The notes under the pieces: generated by a model
Database searches by the model: none
What the model was told of the DNA's origin: nothing
What the model saw: the letters and a program-made list of their open reading frames with translations, nothing else
Program-made: the position numbers and the translations under genes
Origin: Lytechinus pictus
Lineage: Eukaryota; Echinodermata; Echinoidea; Temnopleuroida; Toxopneustidae
Direction of reading: 5' to 3'
Assembly (NCBI RefSeq): GCF_037042905.1
Contig: NC_087253.1
Span: 6,577,501 to 6,641,500, forward strand
DNA: 64,000 bases
Shown here: piece by piece, positions 12,847-27,800 of the stretch
How positions within the stretch are numbered: the first letter of the stretch is position 1
How the letters are laid out: the number at the start of each line of letters is the position of its first letter

Positions 12847-15800
12847 CATTTCTCTTTTACCTTCTCCCTGATACTTCAATCACTTGTTCTCTGGCGGCCG
12901 TACGCCGAGTTGAAAACAGCCATTTTATTCATTTTTCTTCAAACCACTATGTATATGTATCTGGAACAAAAAAGTTTAAACACCCGTTTTCAACTCGCTG
13001 TACGGCCGCCGTAGAGCAAATGTGACTGAGGTATAAAGAAGTTTTGTAAGAATTGCCCCCTCCCCTTTCTGTCTGTATAACCTGTCTCTCTTTGTCTTTC
13101 TCTCTTTACCCTCACTCTCACTGATACCTCAGTCACATTTGCTCTACGTGGGTGTACGGCGACTGGGAAACAGCTGTTTTGTTCATTTTTATTCAAGCAC
13201 CAATATTTAGTTGTTACAAAATCTGTTATTAAAACTACTGTTTTCGACTTGCCGTACAGCTGCCCTAGAGCAACTCTTCTAGCCTTCTTGTTTGCTTGTA
13301 ACAGCTCCCTACTCACAAGCATATGAAATGTCTCCTTATCTACCTTACCAGACAAAATAATAATAATATGTCCATTTATATAGCACAGTTACATTGTATG
13401 CGCATATACTCAACTGTGCTTTGACACTTGCTAATCATATTATTACCCCGGTTGTAGCTGAGCCGCCATGTTAATAGGCGCTAAAGCATTCAAGGAATAA
13501 ACCCTACCGGGTACCCATTCACCTCACCTGGGTCGAGTGCAGCACAATGTGGATAAATCTTTTGCCGAAGGAAATCATGCCATGGCTGGGATTTGAACCC
13601 ACAACCCTCTGTTTCAAAGTCGGAGACTAATCCACTGGGCCACAACACTCCACATTACTTGCAAAACAAGAGGAACTCCATGTCCCCTTAAAACATACAT
13701 CATACTCTACATTAACATACTGTTGGGAAAATGTAGACGTGTCGACTGCATTGCCTTTATTTGACAAATTCATGCATCGTCTGAATCAGATTGTTATTTT
13801 TTCAGTTTGCTCATCCCATGTAAAGAATTGTGCTGTCTTTCTGAATAACTGAACTGTAATACAAAATAGGATTCTACAACATTACTCATGAATTCTGGAA
13901 AGAGTTAATCATGCGGGTACAATTTCATGTCTGTCTGAGAACCGATGAAGTAGGAATAAAAGTTGCAAGTGTGCAGATCCAGTGTTATTTCAAGGTTGAA
14001 TAGATTTCATATTGTTTCCAGTTATTTGATGAAAAAGAGTGTAAACAAATTCCGCACAATACCAATCAGGCAAGCGTGAAATCCCTCTCGGATTTCAATA
14101 CATTTCGATCTTTCGCTATTTAGATCCTTTGAATGGAAGTTGTCTCAGCCAGTTGATTCAGAACATTGGTTCTATTGAGCCTCTGCTTTAAATGCACAGC
14201 TTTGAAAAGTCTTGAAAGATAAAGCCCTACCTTCAGTATTTTATCCTTCTAGTATGCTTTTCACACTGCACTTTTTTTCCTTAACCCCGGGAAATTGGTG
14301 GGGCTAAGGGGGGGCTGTCTTAGCCACACCAATTTCCTGGGGGTGAAGCTTAGCCCACTTCGTTTTCACACTACGTTTCAGCAAAGTGGGCTAGCATGGT
14401 AGGTAGTACGGTAGCCTACTATTTGGCCCTGCAAAAAAGCAGGGTTAGCCGGCTTATTGTGGTGCTAAGAGATGCAGTGTGAAACAAAACCGGGCTAAGC
14501 ACTAGCCAATCACAGAAGTGGAAATTGCATGTTAATCGCGCTATGTGTGGTAAAATCAGTAATTTTCATGAGCTGTGCAGTAGTCAGGGGTTAAGGCGTT
14601 AACTATGGCTAAGCAAATAAAGGCAGTGTGAAAAAAAAAATAGTATGGGGTTAAGGATAGTCCGGGGTTAAGGATAGTATGGGGTTAAGGAAATGCAGTG
14701 TGAAAAGCGTGTAGGTGTATTAACGAGGGAAGTGACCATCTTTAGATTGGCCTGGGGCCCGGTCTTACAAACAGTTGCGATTAATCCGATCATTAATAGC
14801 TATGGAAAACCAGCGACTTCAACACCTCAAATGCATGTTTGTTCAAAATATTATCTAGATATGAATGATATATATACATGTATTCATCATTTTCCTGAAA
14901 ATTTGATGTGCTTCTCTTTGTTCACATAGCACATTGTAAAAAATATGACACTGATGGATTCCATGTGGTTGAGGTTGATCGGATCAATCATAACTCTTTG
15001 TAAGACGGGGCCAAGTTCTTGATATATGTGCATGTTGACGTTTCATTTTTTTAAAATCATATACGTGTAGGCATATTTGTAATCAAGGTATTTATTTTTG
15101 CATGCAATTATTGGTAGTATACACTGATCCAATAGTTAACCTAAAAATAAAGTGAAAAGGGAAGAAAATGGGAGTTTTATTCATTTTATTGCCTTTAACA
15201 GACATATATCCCTCCCCCCTTCATTTCTGACAATGCTAATAAAGGTCACTTTGCCTCCGACGAAGATTCTGCTAGGATCGAAAGCTTAGGCCCCTTTTGA
15301 CTTTCTAATGCTAATAAAGATGTAAATTCTGTATTAACAGAATAGAACTTCAATCATATTTGCATACTTCTTACGTACTATCTGTATCTCATCAACACTG
15401 TAAATAGGTCTGCATTACAAGACTATATCATGTCAGTCAAGAGCATGAGCAAGGCAAAGTTCAAGCATTGTTTACCTCAGGAACATGCCCATAGTATACC
15501 CTCAGCTGTAGCCAATCAGCATGCAGTCTAAAAGCCCCACTCATGAATATGCATGAAGGTCATCCTTAAGGGATATACAAGCTAGCCAATCAGGAGGTGC
15601 ATCATAAATATTCATGATTCAAAGGGCTTATAATGTCATACACAGCTGGCCTGGGGTTTTCCAAAACAAGGTATGTTGCAATATGAAATTCTGAGCATGT
15701 TCCTTGTGTCTAGATTGCAATGAAGCCGCTTGTTGGACCCTGGATGTTGTAAAATACCGCATGCATATATAACATGTTAACATTGGGAACGAGGAAACTG

Positions 15801-18800
15801 TCAAAACGTTTCATCTATATTTAGTAATTCCGTTATCAATATTGTGCATTGTTATGACTGAAGATGTTATCATGATGTTATCAAGTTATCATGACCTACT
15901 TGTCATGTAATGATACGCTCTTGGAATGATTTTTTTTTTGTAACTCCATCTAGTGGGGAATTCCAGTTTGCTTGAAAATAAGGGATAGATTCAGATCTAT
16001 AGATTGGTCTAGAGTGGGTAATTTGTCTTTGTTGGCATTACATAAAAATCATGTTTAGGGGAGAAGATTAAACCGAAATGAACCAGAATATTCATGTAAG
16101 AAATGAATATCAAAGTTCAACAAATCGTCACTGCGGCTAATTTATTAGACTCCATTTATGGGATGAGATGTTAAAAAAATATTCTACATAGAGCTGAATA
16201 TTCAGGACTTATGCTTTGACAGTCAATGAAGGAGCATGGTAATTATATGAGGATGGGCAATTTCATTCTCATGACGGCCAAAATGGTCCCTAAAATTTGC
16301 AAAATTGAATGCTTTGGGGAAAACCACCTTTTCTAATCTTACCCAAGATCTGCCACAGACAGTGGATTAATATGCTTTTCACACTGCACTTTTTTTCCTT
16401 AACCCCGGGAAATTGGTGGGGCTAAGGGGGGGTCTTAGCCCCACCAATTTCCCGGGGTTAAGCTTAGCCCACTTCGTTTTCACACTACGTTTTAGCAAAG
16501 TGGGCTAGCACGGTAAATAGTACGGTACTATCTGGCCCTGCAAAAAAGCAGGGTTAGCCGGCTTATTGTGGTGCTAGCACCACAATTGCGGTGCTAAGAG
16601 AATGCAGTGTGAAAACGAACAGGGCTAAGGAAAGTGGGGCAAGCATTTAGCCAATCACGGAAGTCGAATTGCACGTTAATCACGCTCTGTATGGTAAAAT
16701 AATCAATATTCATGAGCTGAGGGATAGTCCGGGGTTAATGCATTATCCCCGGCTGAGCAGATAGTATGGGGTTAAGAAAGACAGTGTGAATCGGAAAAAA
16801 GATAGTATGGGGTTAAGGATAGTCCGGGGTTAAGGAAATGCAGTGTGAAAAGCATAATAGAAAATCAATATTCTACCTACATACATGTAGAGCAGAATAA
16901 GTAGGTACAGTATATTCTTTTACAGTATAATTCCATGTTGAGCAAAATAAATCACCCTTGAAATGAAAGCACTGAACCCCCAAATCCAGGAATAGCCTCA
17001 ATGTGCCCCAAAAACAGCCATTAAAAAAAATTGTGAAAATCAAATTATTTGGTCCCTTGCTTTGAAGGACACAACACCAATTGATGAATGTACTAGGTGT
17101 CACGCGCATAAATGTAGACTTGTATGTTAAAATGGCACTTAAGAAAAATTCATAAAATATAAATGTGAAATTAGAGGGTCGAATGTTTGATGTCTTTGGA
17201 TAGGATATATATCTGACTTACCATATCTGACCAGAGAAGGGTATGGTAGCCAGCTCATTTTAAAAATACATCGCCATTTATAAAGATAACTATGATGGGA
17301 TCAAAATCATCAACTGAAACAGTAAAATAGCCCCCATTCTTCCGCTAGTCAAAATATAGTTCCAAATCATTGATATATGTGATCGATCATACCGAAATGA
17401 GAGACAAGTCGCAAATCAAAATTCCTTGGAATTCGACACACAAATAAAAAAGTCAAAATTGTGAAGATTTTTTTTTTTTCATTTCCTGATTCTTCCATGT
17501 TTCATAATTACTCTGTGAAAAAGATGAGTGAAATTGATGACGGGAATATGATAAAAAAGCAGTTTTTCTGCGAGTGTTTTTTTCGGTCAATTCGAAAATT
17601 TCTGATACTTGGCACGTTCGACTTGATCGAATTTCGCTTCATACTAAGCTCCGCCCCTAGCAACGTATGCCATTGTTGATTGGCTATTCATTTAAACTCG
17701 TGTACAGCTGGCGGCGGCCGCTAGCTCGATCGATCGATCGGTTCAATGATTCAGCTTCAAAAGAAAGATCAAAAGCATCGATTTCAATACGTATTCTGAA
17801 ATTCAAAAGGGGGGCTTCTTGACAATAGTTAACAAACGGGATACAACTTCTAAAGGGTTATTTTTTGGTGATAATAGTACCAGGCGTGGGTATTAGCGAT
17901 AGATTGATACCGGATTTAGAGTATTAGCCTGGCTATAATCGCGAAATAAAAGTCATGCAGAGACGCAAAGTATTCAGAACACGGTTTGTTTGCGAGGATT
18001 AATTTCATTAAACATAACATGGACATGTTGAAGATTCTCTCCATTATTTGCAAGTGATCGGGATGTTTTCAAGAGAGAACATTTTCAAAAGAAAGGGTTT
18101 ACAAACCTTAAAAGTATTGTTTGTTCGTGAATGTGAGTTAATTGATCTGCAGTATCTTTAACAAAAGAAACAAAATTTATGTAGAAAGCTTGGTGGGCTT
18201 CATTATTTCCAATTATTTATAATCAAGACATCGTTGCCCTCAATTTTTATCATGTTTGAATGAACGATAGAGAAAGCGAAAGAAATATCTGTACAAACAG
18301 AAAGTCTGAGACAGCTAACGTCGACCAATGAAAAATGGCCGAAACGACCATGCAAAAGGTTTAGTGCATTTTTTTTGGATAAAGACATTGATTTAGAATA
18401 TCAGTCATTTAAAATACACATATTGACATAAACATTTCATAAAAGTCATTGTCATGTTGTTCCATTCGACTGTGTCCAGATCTATTCTCTCTTTCCCTCT
18501 CTCGTATTCTCTTACCTACTTCTTTCGTCTTTCGTGTGTTTTATTTCTTCCTTTCTTCCTCTCTCCCCCTTTTCGTTCGCTCTTCTTATTCAGGTCATTC
18601 GGTCTCCTCTCTCTAACCCCCCTCCCCTATTCTATCTCATCCCCTTTCTCTTCTTTAATTCTTTCGTCCCTCTTAATCTGTTTTTCTTTCTTCCCTTTCG
18701 ATCTTTTTTTTTCTCTGCCGATTTTCCCCCCTCCTTTCCTTCTTCTCTCTTGCCTTTTTTTCACCCTCCACTTCTTCTTGTTTTCGTTTCTATTTACATA

Positions 18801-21800
18801 ATTCTGTTTTTCGTTCTTCTCACCCTTCGATCTTCTCTCTTTTTGCCGGTTTTCTTTCTCTTTTCCTTCTTTGTTTTCTCCCTCCCTCACCCACCGCCTT
18901 ATTCCTCTTTCTTTCTTTCGTTCCTCTTTATATAATTATGTTTTCCTTCTTCCTCTCCCCTGCCCATTCCCACCATCTTATTCCTCTCCCCCTCCATTTC
19001 TTTTTCTTCTCCCCCGTCGATCTGCTCTCAATATTTTTTAACCTCATTTCTTCCCCCTTTTTTCCTTCTTATTCCTCTCTCTTGCTCACCCCACCGTCTT
19101 ATTCCTCATCCTTTTTCCTCTTATTTCTTTTGTTGTTCTGTATTATTCGTTCTTCTCCCCATTCGATCTTCTATTTTTTTTTCACAGCCGTTCTTTCTTA
19201 TATGAAATTGTTATTATTTAATAAACAAGACGATGATACAATGAAAATCAATGGTATACTCCCTCCTCACTGGTTTTAGGTCCGACCTTTTCTCCCTGCC
19301 TTTTATTTCATTAAAAAGGGAGATCATGACAATTATTTCTTTCACGAATATAATTATAAAACCCCAGTATAACTATGGAGCTATTACACTGATCTGTATA
19401 GAATATCAGTGGATTGACATATCGAACCAGAACATTAACTTTGTTTCGTCTTGCAGTCGCGCGTGACCTGCAAGTTCACTATTGTTCCAAATGCAGCCTC
19501 CTCATTGGTCAATCGTTTCGCCTTCTTTGGCAAGCGGTTGCTAGGACATTTCGGTTAGCTCGGCGGTGGCAAAATAGATTTTTCCATGGAGCGGATTCAA
19601 AACGGAAGTCAAACTTCGAAGGCGTTTTTCTCTTGATTTTTATTTTCAAAAGCCCAATTCTTCTTGCATTCTAAGGCTAATATCTCCACTATTATTTACT
19701 CTTAAGGGTCGAGTGATATATCAAATTAAAGGTAAAGAAACGGAGAACAATAATCACTACAAAACTTGGATTTGAAAAATTCCGAGTTGTCTCTCATTTC
19801 GGTATGACGAGTCACATATCTTCCCAGTTTGGGCAAAGGAAGTTCAGTAGTTACCATTTCTAGAATCAGTGTTAGATTTTGAATCATATTCATATACTTT
19901 TGTCAATCAGCAATATCAAATTGAAAAAAATTGAATGGGTTGGGTCGAACGAATATCTTTAGCCCTGCTGCTGTAATTAGGCTCGTGGCACCACTAGATT
20001 GCGCAATAATTTCATAACAAGGCAATGAGTGACCCACCTTTACAACATTCACGTTCCTAAACGGAATTTAGATATACATCTAATGTTAACAGACAGATCA
20101 ACTTTTGAGCCCACCATCCACCAGGATATCAACTTTTTCCTGCTTTTGTTCTTGAAAATTCTTGGCAAGTTCAGTTTATTTATCTTCTATATTTGTTATG
20201 AAATGTCATTGAACTGTCTATATTGTTTTGAATATGTACTATTACTTTGATTATAATGGCCCATATTCCGAAATCAGGTTTAATTTAGACCATGGTCTAC
20301 ATGTAACTCTGTGCTGAAATTATGGGAATCCAAAAGTGTCAAAATTTTTATTAAATTGCATGTTTCTTATAGTTTACTGTGCTCTTTCCTGATTGATCGA
20401 TGGTGAAGACAGTCATCTATTTATGCTTCCTAGACAATTATGAATGATTTGAGAGCCAAATGAGCTGAAATATGATATCTCTATTGTTAGTGATTTATGT
20501 AACAATTGGCTATCCATACTTTAACCACAACTTTAAACCTGAGTTTAAGTTAAACCCGACTTCAGAATACGGGACATTGTGTTTACTTTGTTTGATTTCT
20601 ATCTAAATTGTCATGATTCTTTTAAGGGGAGGTTCACCCTGACACTCATAGACCAGTCTGTACATGTAGTTACTTCATGGGCAATTTGGGTCAAATGACC
20701 ATTCATTTAAATGACATGCAGGTTTCAAAGCAAGATATTATGTAAGCATGCCTCACATAGCAAGATGAAGAAATTGAATAGACCATTTGACTAGAATAGC
20801 ACACCAATGAACATTGTTATGAACGTATTTGTTGCATTTCTACTTTGAATGCATTAGCATGTATGTACTTGGCCGAATGTGAGATACCAGTCGCTAGTGA
20901 ACGCATTGTTTTTTGTGGATCTAATGAAAAACACAATTCAAATGAATATCGACATCAAAGTTGGTGCTTAAGGCGCGGTCCCACTGGCTGGAGGACGCAA
21001 AACATATGCATTTAGGATACAGCGGACAAGCAAAAGTTTTTTAATGGTAAAGTGACCTCAGAATACCACCCCAGGTCATCTTGGCACTTGGGGCAACTTA
21101 GCCCTGTCAAAATGTTTAGGTGCCGAGTTGTCCACCGTAAAACCCAACCATATGGTATTGAAAATTGATACAAAAATACACAAATCAATTGTAATCAAAG
21201 TAGACAACATTGCAATTAATTGAAAGAGCGATCCGGTATTGGACAACTTGGCAGCTAATTTTCTTGGTGGGACGAGTTGTCTCAAGTGCCAAATTAGCTC
21301 ACACCCTCTGATGATATACATGTATGCTCTGCACAAACAAAATCACTTTCAAACTTTTGAAAAACTTGCATTTTGCATGGGAAATATACAGTCTGTGGTG
21401 CTAAAAAGTTAGTGAACCCCACCAGAAAATTAACATATTTTTAAAGTTTGACAGGTTCTGCCATTTTTTATATGGTTCATTGTGAAGTTAGTTGATAGAT
21501 ATTACATTCAATATTAAAAGTTTATTTCTCAGGGCCTGCCCAACATTGTAGTGTTGTCTATATTTAACACTCAGAATGAGAGAGAGCATTTTCTGGTAGG
21601 GTTCACTAAGTTTTTAGCACCACAGACTGTATATCACACAACATATACATGTAGATCTGCTGCATGTCTGTGACGTCACAGAATAAGTGCTTTTCACAAT
21701 TCACAACCTTTTTATCGTTTGATGTTTTTTATCAAACCCTCAGTGCTTTCTGTGGCTAAACAGACCAAGGCTCAAAAGCCATCTTTGCAGCAAAAGTTTA

Positions 21801-24800
21801 ATGAACAGTAATATAAGAACGTAAATCTCTTTCTTTAAAATCACAAAACTCTTTTGATAGCTACTGTATCTAACTTACCTTTAATACACGGTGTGCCTGA
21901 GATGAGGAGGAGTTTCTGTTGTAGATGTGCTGCTATCAATTGGAGGACTGTAATTGAAATGATGCAGAATAAGTGCTTTTCACAAATCACAACTTTTTTA
22001 TCGTTTGACGTTTTTTATCAAACCCTCAGCGCTTTCTGTGGCTAAACAGACCAAGGCTCAAAAGCCATCTTTGCAGCAAAAATTTGATGAACAGTAACTC
22101 ATATAATAAGATAAGAACAAAAATTTCTTTCAAAATCAGATCACAAAACTTATATGATAGCTAACTAACTTACCTTTAATATACGGAGTGCCTGAGATGA
22201 GGAGGAGTTTCTGTTGTAGATGTGCTGCTATCTACTTGGGGACTGTAATTGAAATGATGCAAGATGGGCAGGGCTATCATGTCCACCCCCCCCCCCTTCC
22301 CCCCAGCCTACCAATTGAATAGATAGTTTACCCCTAGAAACCATCTTATTCATCACCAAAACAAAAAAGCTCCTGCACAATGCCATTGCCAAGTTCGGTG
22401 TGAGGGATGTCACAAAAGGTATTACATAACGGTATGAATGAATGGAACAACCAAGTCCTGGCCATTGAGGCCTAGTGGATCCTGGATGAATAAACGTGGA
22501 TTAAACGATGCAGTGGACAATGGGTTAATCCAAAGGGCAGATTTATTCATGAATGATATCACCTTGCTTTAATACATCCCAGGTACCAGAATTTGTCGCC
22601 ACTAACTTGGTGATGATTTTGCTTTTTAGGTGCAACAAATTAAAGATTTGAGATAGTTGACTGCATTTTATCAAACATTTAAAGGGGAATCCAGCCTTGG
22701 CCATTGAATGATGTGTTGGGAAGGAGTAAAATAAATTAAACAGAATGGTGAAAGTTTGAAAGAAATCGGACAAGCAATAAGAAAGTTATAGCTGCTTTAA
22801 AATTGAGATCACTAATACTATGTAGATTTCAAATTGGCAAATGGGTAAGTAAATTATGGTTACCGTAAATTATGACAAGGGGCAAGGACAACTTTCCCAT
22901 AGGCCATGTACTTTATTATCAGGGATTTGTGGTTTTCTCCTAACTACCCATTGCCCTGGGGCAGTAATCTAAATATAACCCAGGTAGTACCGGTATATTG
23001 TTTTATGTCCTCATGAAAGAAAAATATAATTTGAAATAAAACTTTTGGGAAAATGAAATTTTAGCCATAATATGTATTGGAATACATGGAATAGTAGTCC
23101 TTGCCTTGCATCACTATGACATCCCATATGCGGCCAATTTGAAGTCTCCATGGGTATAGTGATTACCAATATTTACAACTTTTAAAAATTCATAACTTTC
23201 TTGTTGTTTGTCCAATATTGTTCAAACTTTCACCTATCAACTTGTGAAACCAAACTAAACTTGATTAGAATCACGAATGCTAATCACAGTCACGATTACA
23301 TGTACAATAGCAATCATTATTCAGAGATGCCAGTCTTCAGGCTTTTGCCTGATTTCAGGCTCTGACAACTTATAATTTCAGGCTTTATATTGTACAGTAC
23401 ATATATGGGCTTTTAACATGTTCTGGCTTCTTTTCAGGCCCAGTGAGTAAAACTGACTGGCATCCCTGATTATTATAATGATAATTCAAGATTCACGTGT
23501 GAAAAGGTCCTTATTCTGACTCTCTGATGCTAATGTATGTTTCTCTCTGACATGTGCCCATTTCCTCCCCTTCCATTCACATGAATTCAAAATCTTACTC
23601 TTCACATGGAAAACAATGCATGGTTATTCTCGATTGCCTATCTTGGAAAACTTTCCCTTTTAGAAATCTCCACTCTTCCACTGCATAAACAGCTGAAAGT
23701 TCCAAGGACAAAATTTTAATTCTTCCTGGGCTTCATTTAAATTTGCAACATGTCACAGACACATGTGACAAACAGAACCTTGCGACTCAGATTTTTTAAT
23801 TAAAAAAAATGTTAATACACTAAATATTGATTTTTGGTGTTATTTTGTTAGGGGCTCTATTTTTGCAACATCACTTGCACAGGTCGCAAATAGAACCTTG
23901 CGGCTCAGATTTTTAAAAGTCAAATCAATGTTAATACACTAAATACTGATTTTCGGGGGTGTTATTTTTTTGAGGGCTTTGATTTTTGCAACATCACTGG
24001 CACAGGTGGCAAATGGGACCTTGCGGCTCAGACTTTTTAAAGTCAAATCAATTTAAATCAATAATACACAAAATACTGATTTCCTGGTGTTATTTTTTGA
24101 GGGCTCTATTTTTGCAACATCACTTGCACAGGTGACAAATAGAACCTTGTGGCTCAGATTTTTTGAAGTAAAATCAATGTTACTATGGACACTAAATACT
24201 GACTTTAGGATGTTATTTTTTGGAGGGCTTTATTTTTGCAGCATCACTTGCACAGGTGGCGGACCTTTTTAAAGTCAAATTTTTTAAGTCAAATTAGTCT
24301 GCTGTGCAAACCCTTCACACAAGTTAAGGGTCTGAATGTGCAGCCTATTCATGCCTTGTGTTCTGATAAGGCCCTCACGCTCAGGAATTGACACAGCAAG
24401 TTTAGTACGTGTTAGTCTTCGCTTGGAGACACACTTGTTGATCAAAGTTTCAATCGGGGTCTGTGCCTGCAGACTAAAGTCAAATCAATGCTAACCAATA
24501 CATGTACCTTTTCATTTTTATTATCTATCTCCAAGGATGAAGTCGATATTCAACCAGAACCTCTTCAAGAGACCAAACAGAAGATGCACGCTCTAATAGA
24601 CGAAGCCTTCTCATTGGTCGGCAAGGGAAGTCCATCTAAAAACGCTGTTGTTCCGTTGAGCGGAGGCCTCTCAAATAGTCAGGTACGTAGATGGTGAAAA
24701 TTCATTGGATGTATGTAGCACTTTTCCCTGAAGATACAAAGTGGCAGCGCAACTATCATGACCCCTGTATTAATAGATACAGGGTTCCCAGCCCATCAGG

Positions 24801-27800
24801 GAAATCAAGGAAAATGATTTCCCTATTTTCAAGCAAGTTTTATAAGACTTTCTGAAGATGACTTGTTGAAGACAGATAAATAAGCTCTGCCCTCCAACTG
24901 ATTTCCTGGGTTAGACTGTCTGCTAAAAAAAAACATCATTTTCACAATTGAAATGTTCTTTTGCAAATGAGTATATGAATTGGAAATGTATTTGAAAAGG
25001 GGGAAAATGCGACCATGGGAATATATGGTTAGAAAGCCCATTATTTTAGTAATTTCTAGTCAATTTGTGTACTCTCTTGCTATTATCATGTTATGAGGTA
25101 CATTCATGTAGTCTAATATTTCAAGATGATATTGATGACGATGATGAAAAGCAGTTATATTCTTCAAAAACATTCAAAGGCAACGGCTCCCAGCCTCCTA
25201 CAGTATGCCAGACATGGTGCTTTTTTCAGATTTGAAGTTCTCAATGTTCTTACAATTTCAAAGTTGGACTGATAAGGGAAGCCCAGAGACATAGAGCTAC
25301 ATGTCCTATTTTTAAAATAAGCTCTTTCTCTGTGTGTTCTTAGACCATTTGTTTGGCATTTGAAGAATGAGATATAGAATGGACATATTACATTAACATG
25401 TGATTGAGTATCTGAATACAAAAACGGCCCAAGTCCAAATTTGGGGATTTTTTTTAGTCAACTATGGGAAACTGTTCCTTATACAATGACTCATCTTGTG
25501 TATAAATGATAAATCTGAAATCATCTCAGAAATGCTTTAAATAAAGGAGGAAAATCTGGTATGAGTGTAAGAAAAGCCCAAGTCCAGGACTTTGGCTTTT
25601 CTTACATTCACATCATAGCGCCCTCTCTCATTAATTCTGCTACTTACTACAGAAGTCTACCATGTATATGAATGTAAGAATGACCCAAGTCCATATGATT
25701 TGAAAAACGACCCGAGTCCACCCACAAGTAACGTGAATATTAATGTTCATAAAAAAATTGCACTCTTAAATTTATTTTATGATGTTTTCTTATGACTTTT
25801 GGCCAAATTTAAAAAATATAAGTTTTTCAATTTTCTCGAAATGACTTCCTATGGATTTTGGCTTTTTTATATTCAAATACTCAATTACATGTACATTGTA
25901 GTTAAAGAAAGCCAAGAACTTGAACTCATTAGTGTTCTATGACGTTTCTATCAGAATGTATCATTCTATCATGATTTCATCCAGTATACGTTTTTTGGGT
26001 ATACATTCTTACACTATTTTTTTTCATATGTGCATCAACAGAATCATAGCAGTAGGGAAGAAGGAAAGAAAACTCCAAGAGATGGCCAGCAAGAGTAAGT
26101 AAAAAAAGATTATTTTATTTTATTTTTTTATTCATTGTCATCTATTATTTTTGTTTAGGTACATGTATTTGTACTTTCCCATTTTGTTTATCATCTCTAC
26201 ATTCCCAGGTGGAAACCTTCCGTAAGGGGTATGTCCAGCCTGGCATCAACGTGATATCAATAAGTATACCAAGATCGGAGAAACACAATAAAGAAAACGT
26301 GACAAAAGTTCATCAAGGAATACCAAAGTTATGACTTTTTGAAATTTTGTGATGACATAAAAGTAGCTGCCCCATCGTTTGTGTAGTATTAGCAATTCCA
26401 GACATTACAGAATTCCAACTTTTTTAGATTTTTTGATTGAAATATGAGGATAAAGTAAAAGGGATGTACATGTTAAGTTGCTCGTCTGATCTTGTTGTAT
26501 AATAACTATTCATTATTTTTCCCAAATCCATCTCAAATGTATGCCTGCATATTTTGTAGTACCCTAATCAGATTATCAGTCTATGTTCCACTTCATATCC
26601 TGTTATTATACTTAATTTTTGTTTTTATCAGGGTACCAAGGCAGTTGTTTGCGCCAGTCATACCACCCATACCAAGGAGAAAACCTAAAGACACATTGAT
26701 TGGTAAGGCTATTAAGTATTTTTATGAATTGATGTAAGAGTTGATTTCCTTGATTAATCTTCTTTGATTTCTTCACGAAGCAGACCTACATGCACTGCAT
26801 GCAGTTCCATCTTATAACACATGGGAAGTAACATAAATTTGAGCTTTGAATAAAAAATATGAAGAATGGCTTGTGAAGTTTGGTTTCAAAATTCAGATAA
26901 TTTGGTGGGATATAAAAAGGATCCTGTGAGTGAAATTCATGTACGATAAGCAGGGATAGATCCAACATGGGGCATGAACAATACGGTCCCTGTAATGGTA
27001 ACTAGATCCACTTCTAAAAATAGAATGAATCTGGTAATATTTATCAATATTCACTCAAATTTGAACTTTTTTCCACTTCAGCATTTATTCCACTTTTATA
27101 AATCATCGTCTTGGGTGTGAAAAACTTGTATCTCAAAATCTAAAAAATAAAAAGGACAGTTCAGAAAAAAAATGATTCTTGAGAAATGACACAGGTGAAA
27201 AGCTCGTTTGCCCAGATAGGTATAGGAATTTGGAAAATATTTTCAGGAAATATGAGGTTCCCACCATTGATATTTTTCTAAAATCAGCTTCTTCTAAGCT
27301 GCCTTCAACAGCCCCGGCAATGTCAATTTGTCATGCAGGTTTTGAATCCTGCTTTAATAGTCCACAACTACGGGGTGGCCGGATTCACTTTAATAAACTA
27401 TCATGTCTAATCACGCCAAATCCAAGCCTGCTAACCATACATGTACATCAACTTCAGTCCAAACAACACTCCTACAAGTTGATTAACTAATTTCATCTGA
27501 ATTCGGATACCCAAGCACTTGCTTTTTAAATGGATCCCTCCGTTTTTTAAATCTTGATAATGTTTATAATTTTCTTTTATTGCTTTGTTTTTCTGATGGA
27601 AAAATATCATACATTGTACCGAACTCATGTATTGTTTGTATATCAGTTTTGTTTTTTTGCAAATGTCATCGTAATTATATACGAACATTTTACTTTGGTC
27701 TGTCGCAAATGAAATAAAACAATTTATAATTTCATACTCAAATAGATCCCCCTCAGCCTCCTCACTTAACCCAGTCCTCCTACTCTCCTCCACTGCTTGC

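Larger units (their letters stand above)
3420..24535 (+). other. 21 kb transposon-rich intron
   Basis: This lies between exons A and B of the KIAA1549-like gene, which join in phase 0. It holds most of the MITEs listed separately, one SINE, a CT-rich block and two minus-strand coding-like segments. I found no further plus-strand exon compatible with the frame, but small exons could be missed. Confidence 0.6.

Noticed and set aside
18454-18935. Overlapping Ser/Phe-rich (plus) and Glu/Lys-rich (minus) frames
   Set aside because: They are products of homopyrimidine composition, with no splice or domain support.
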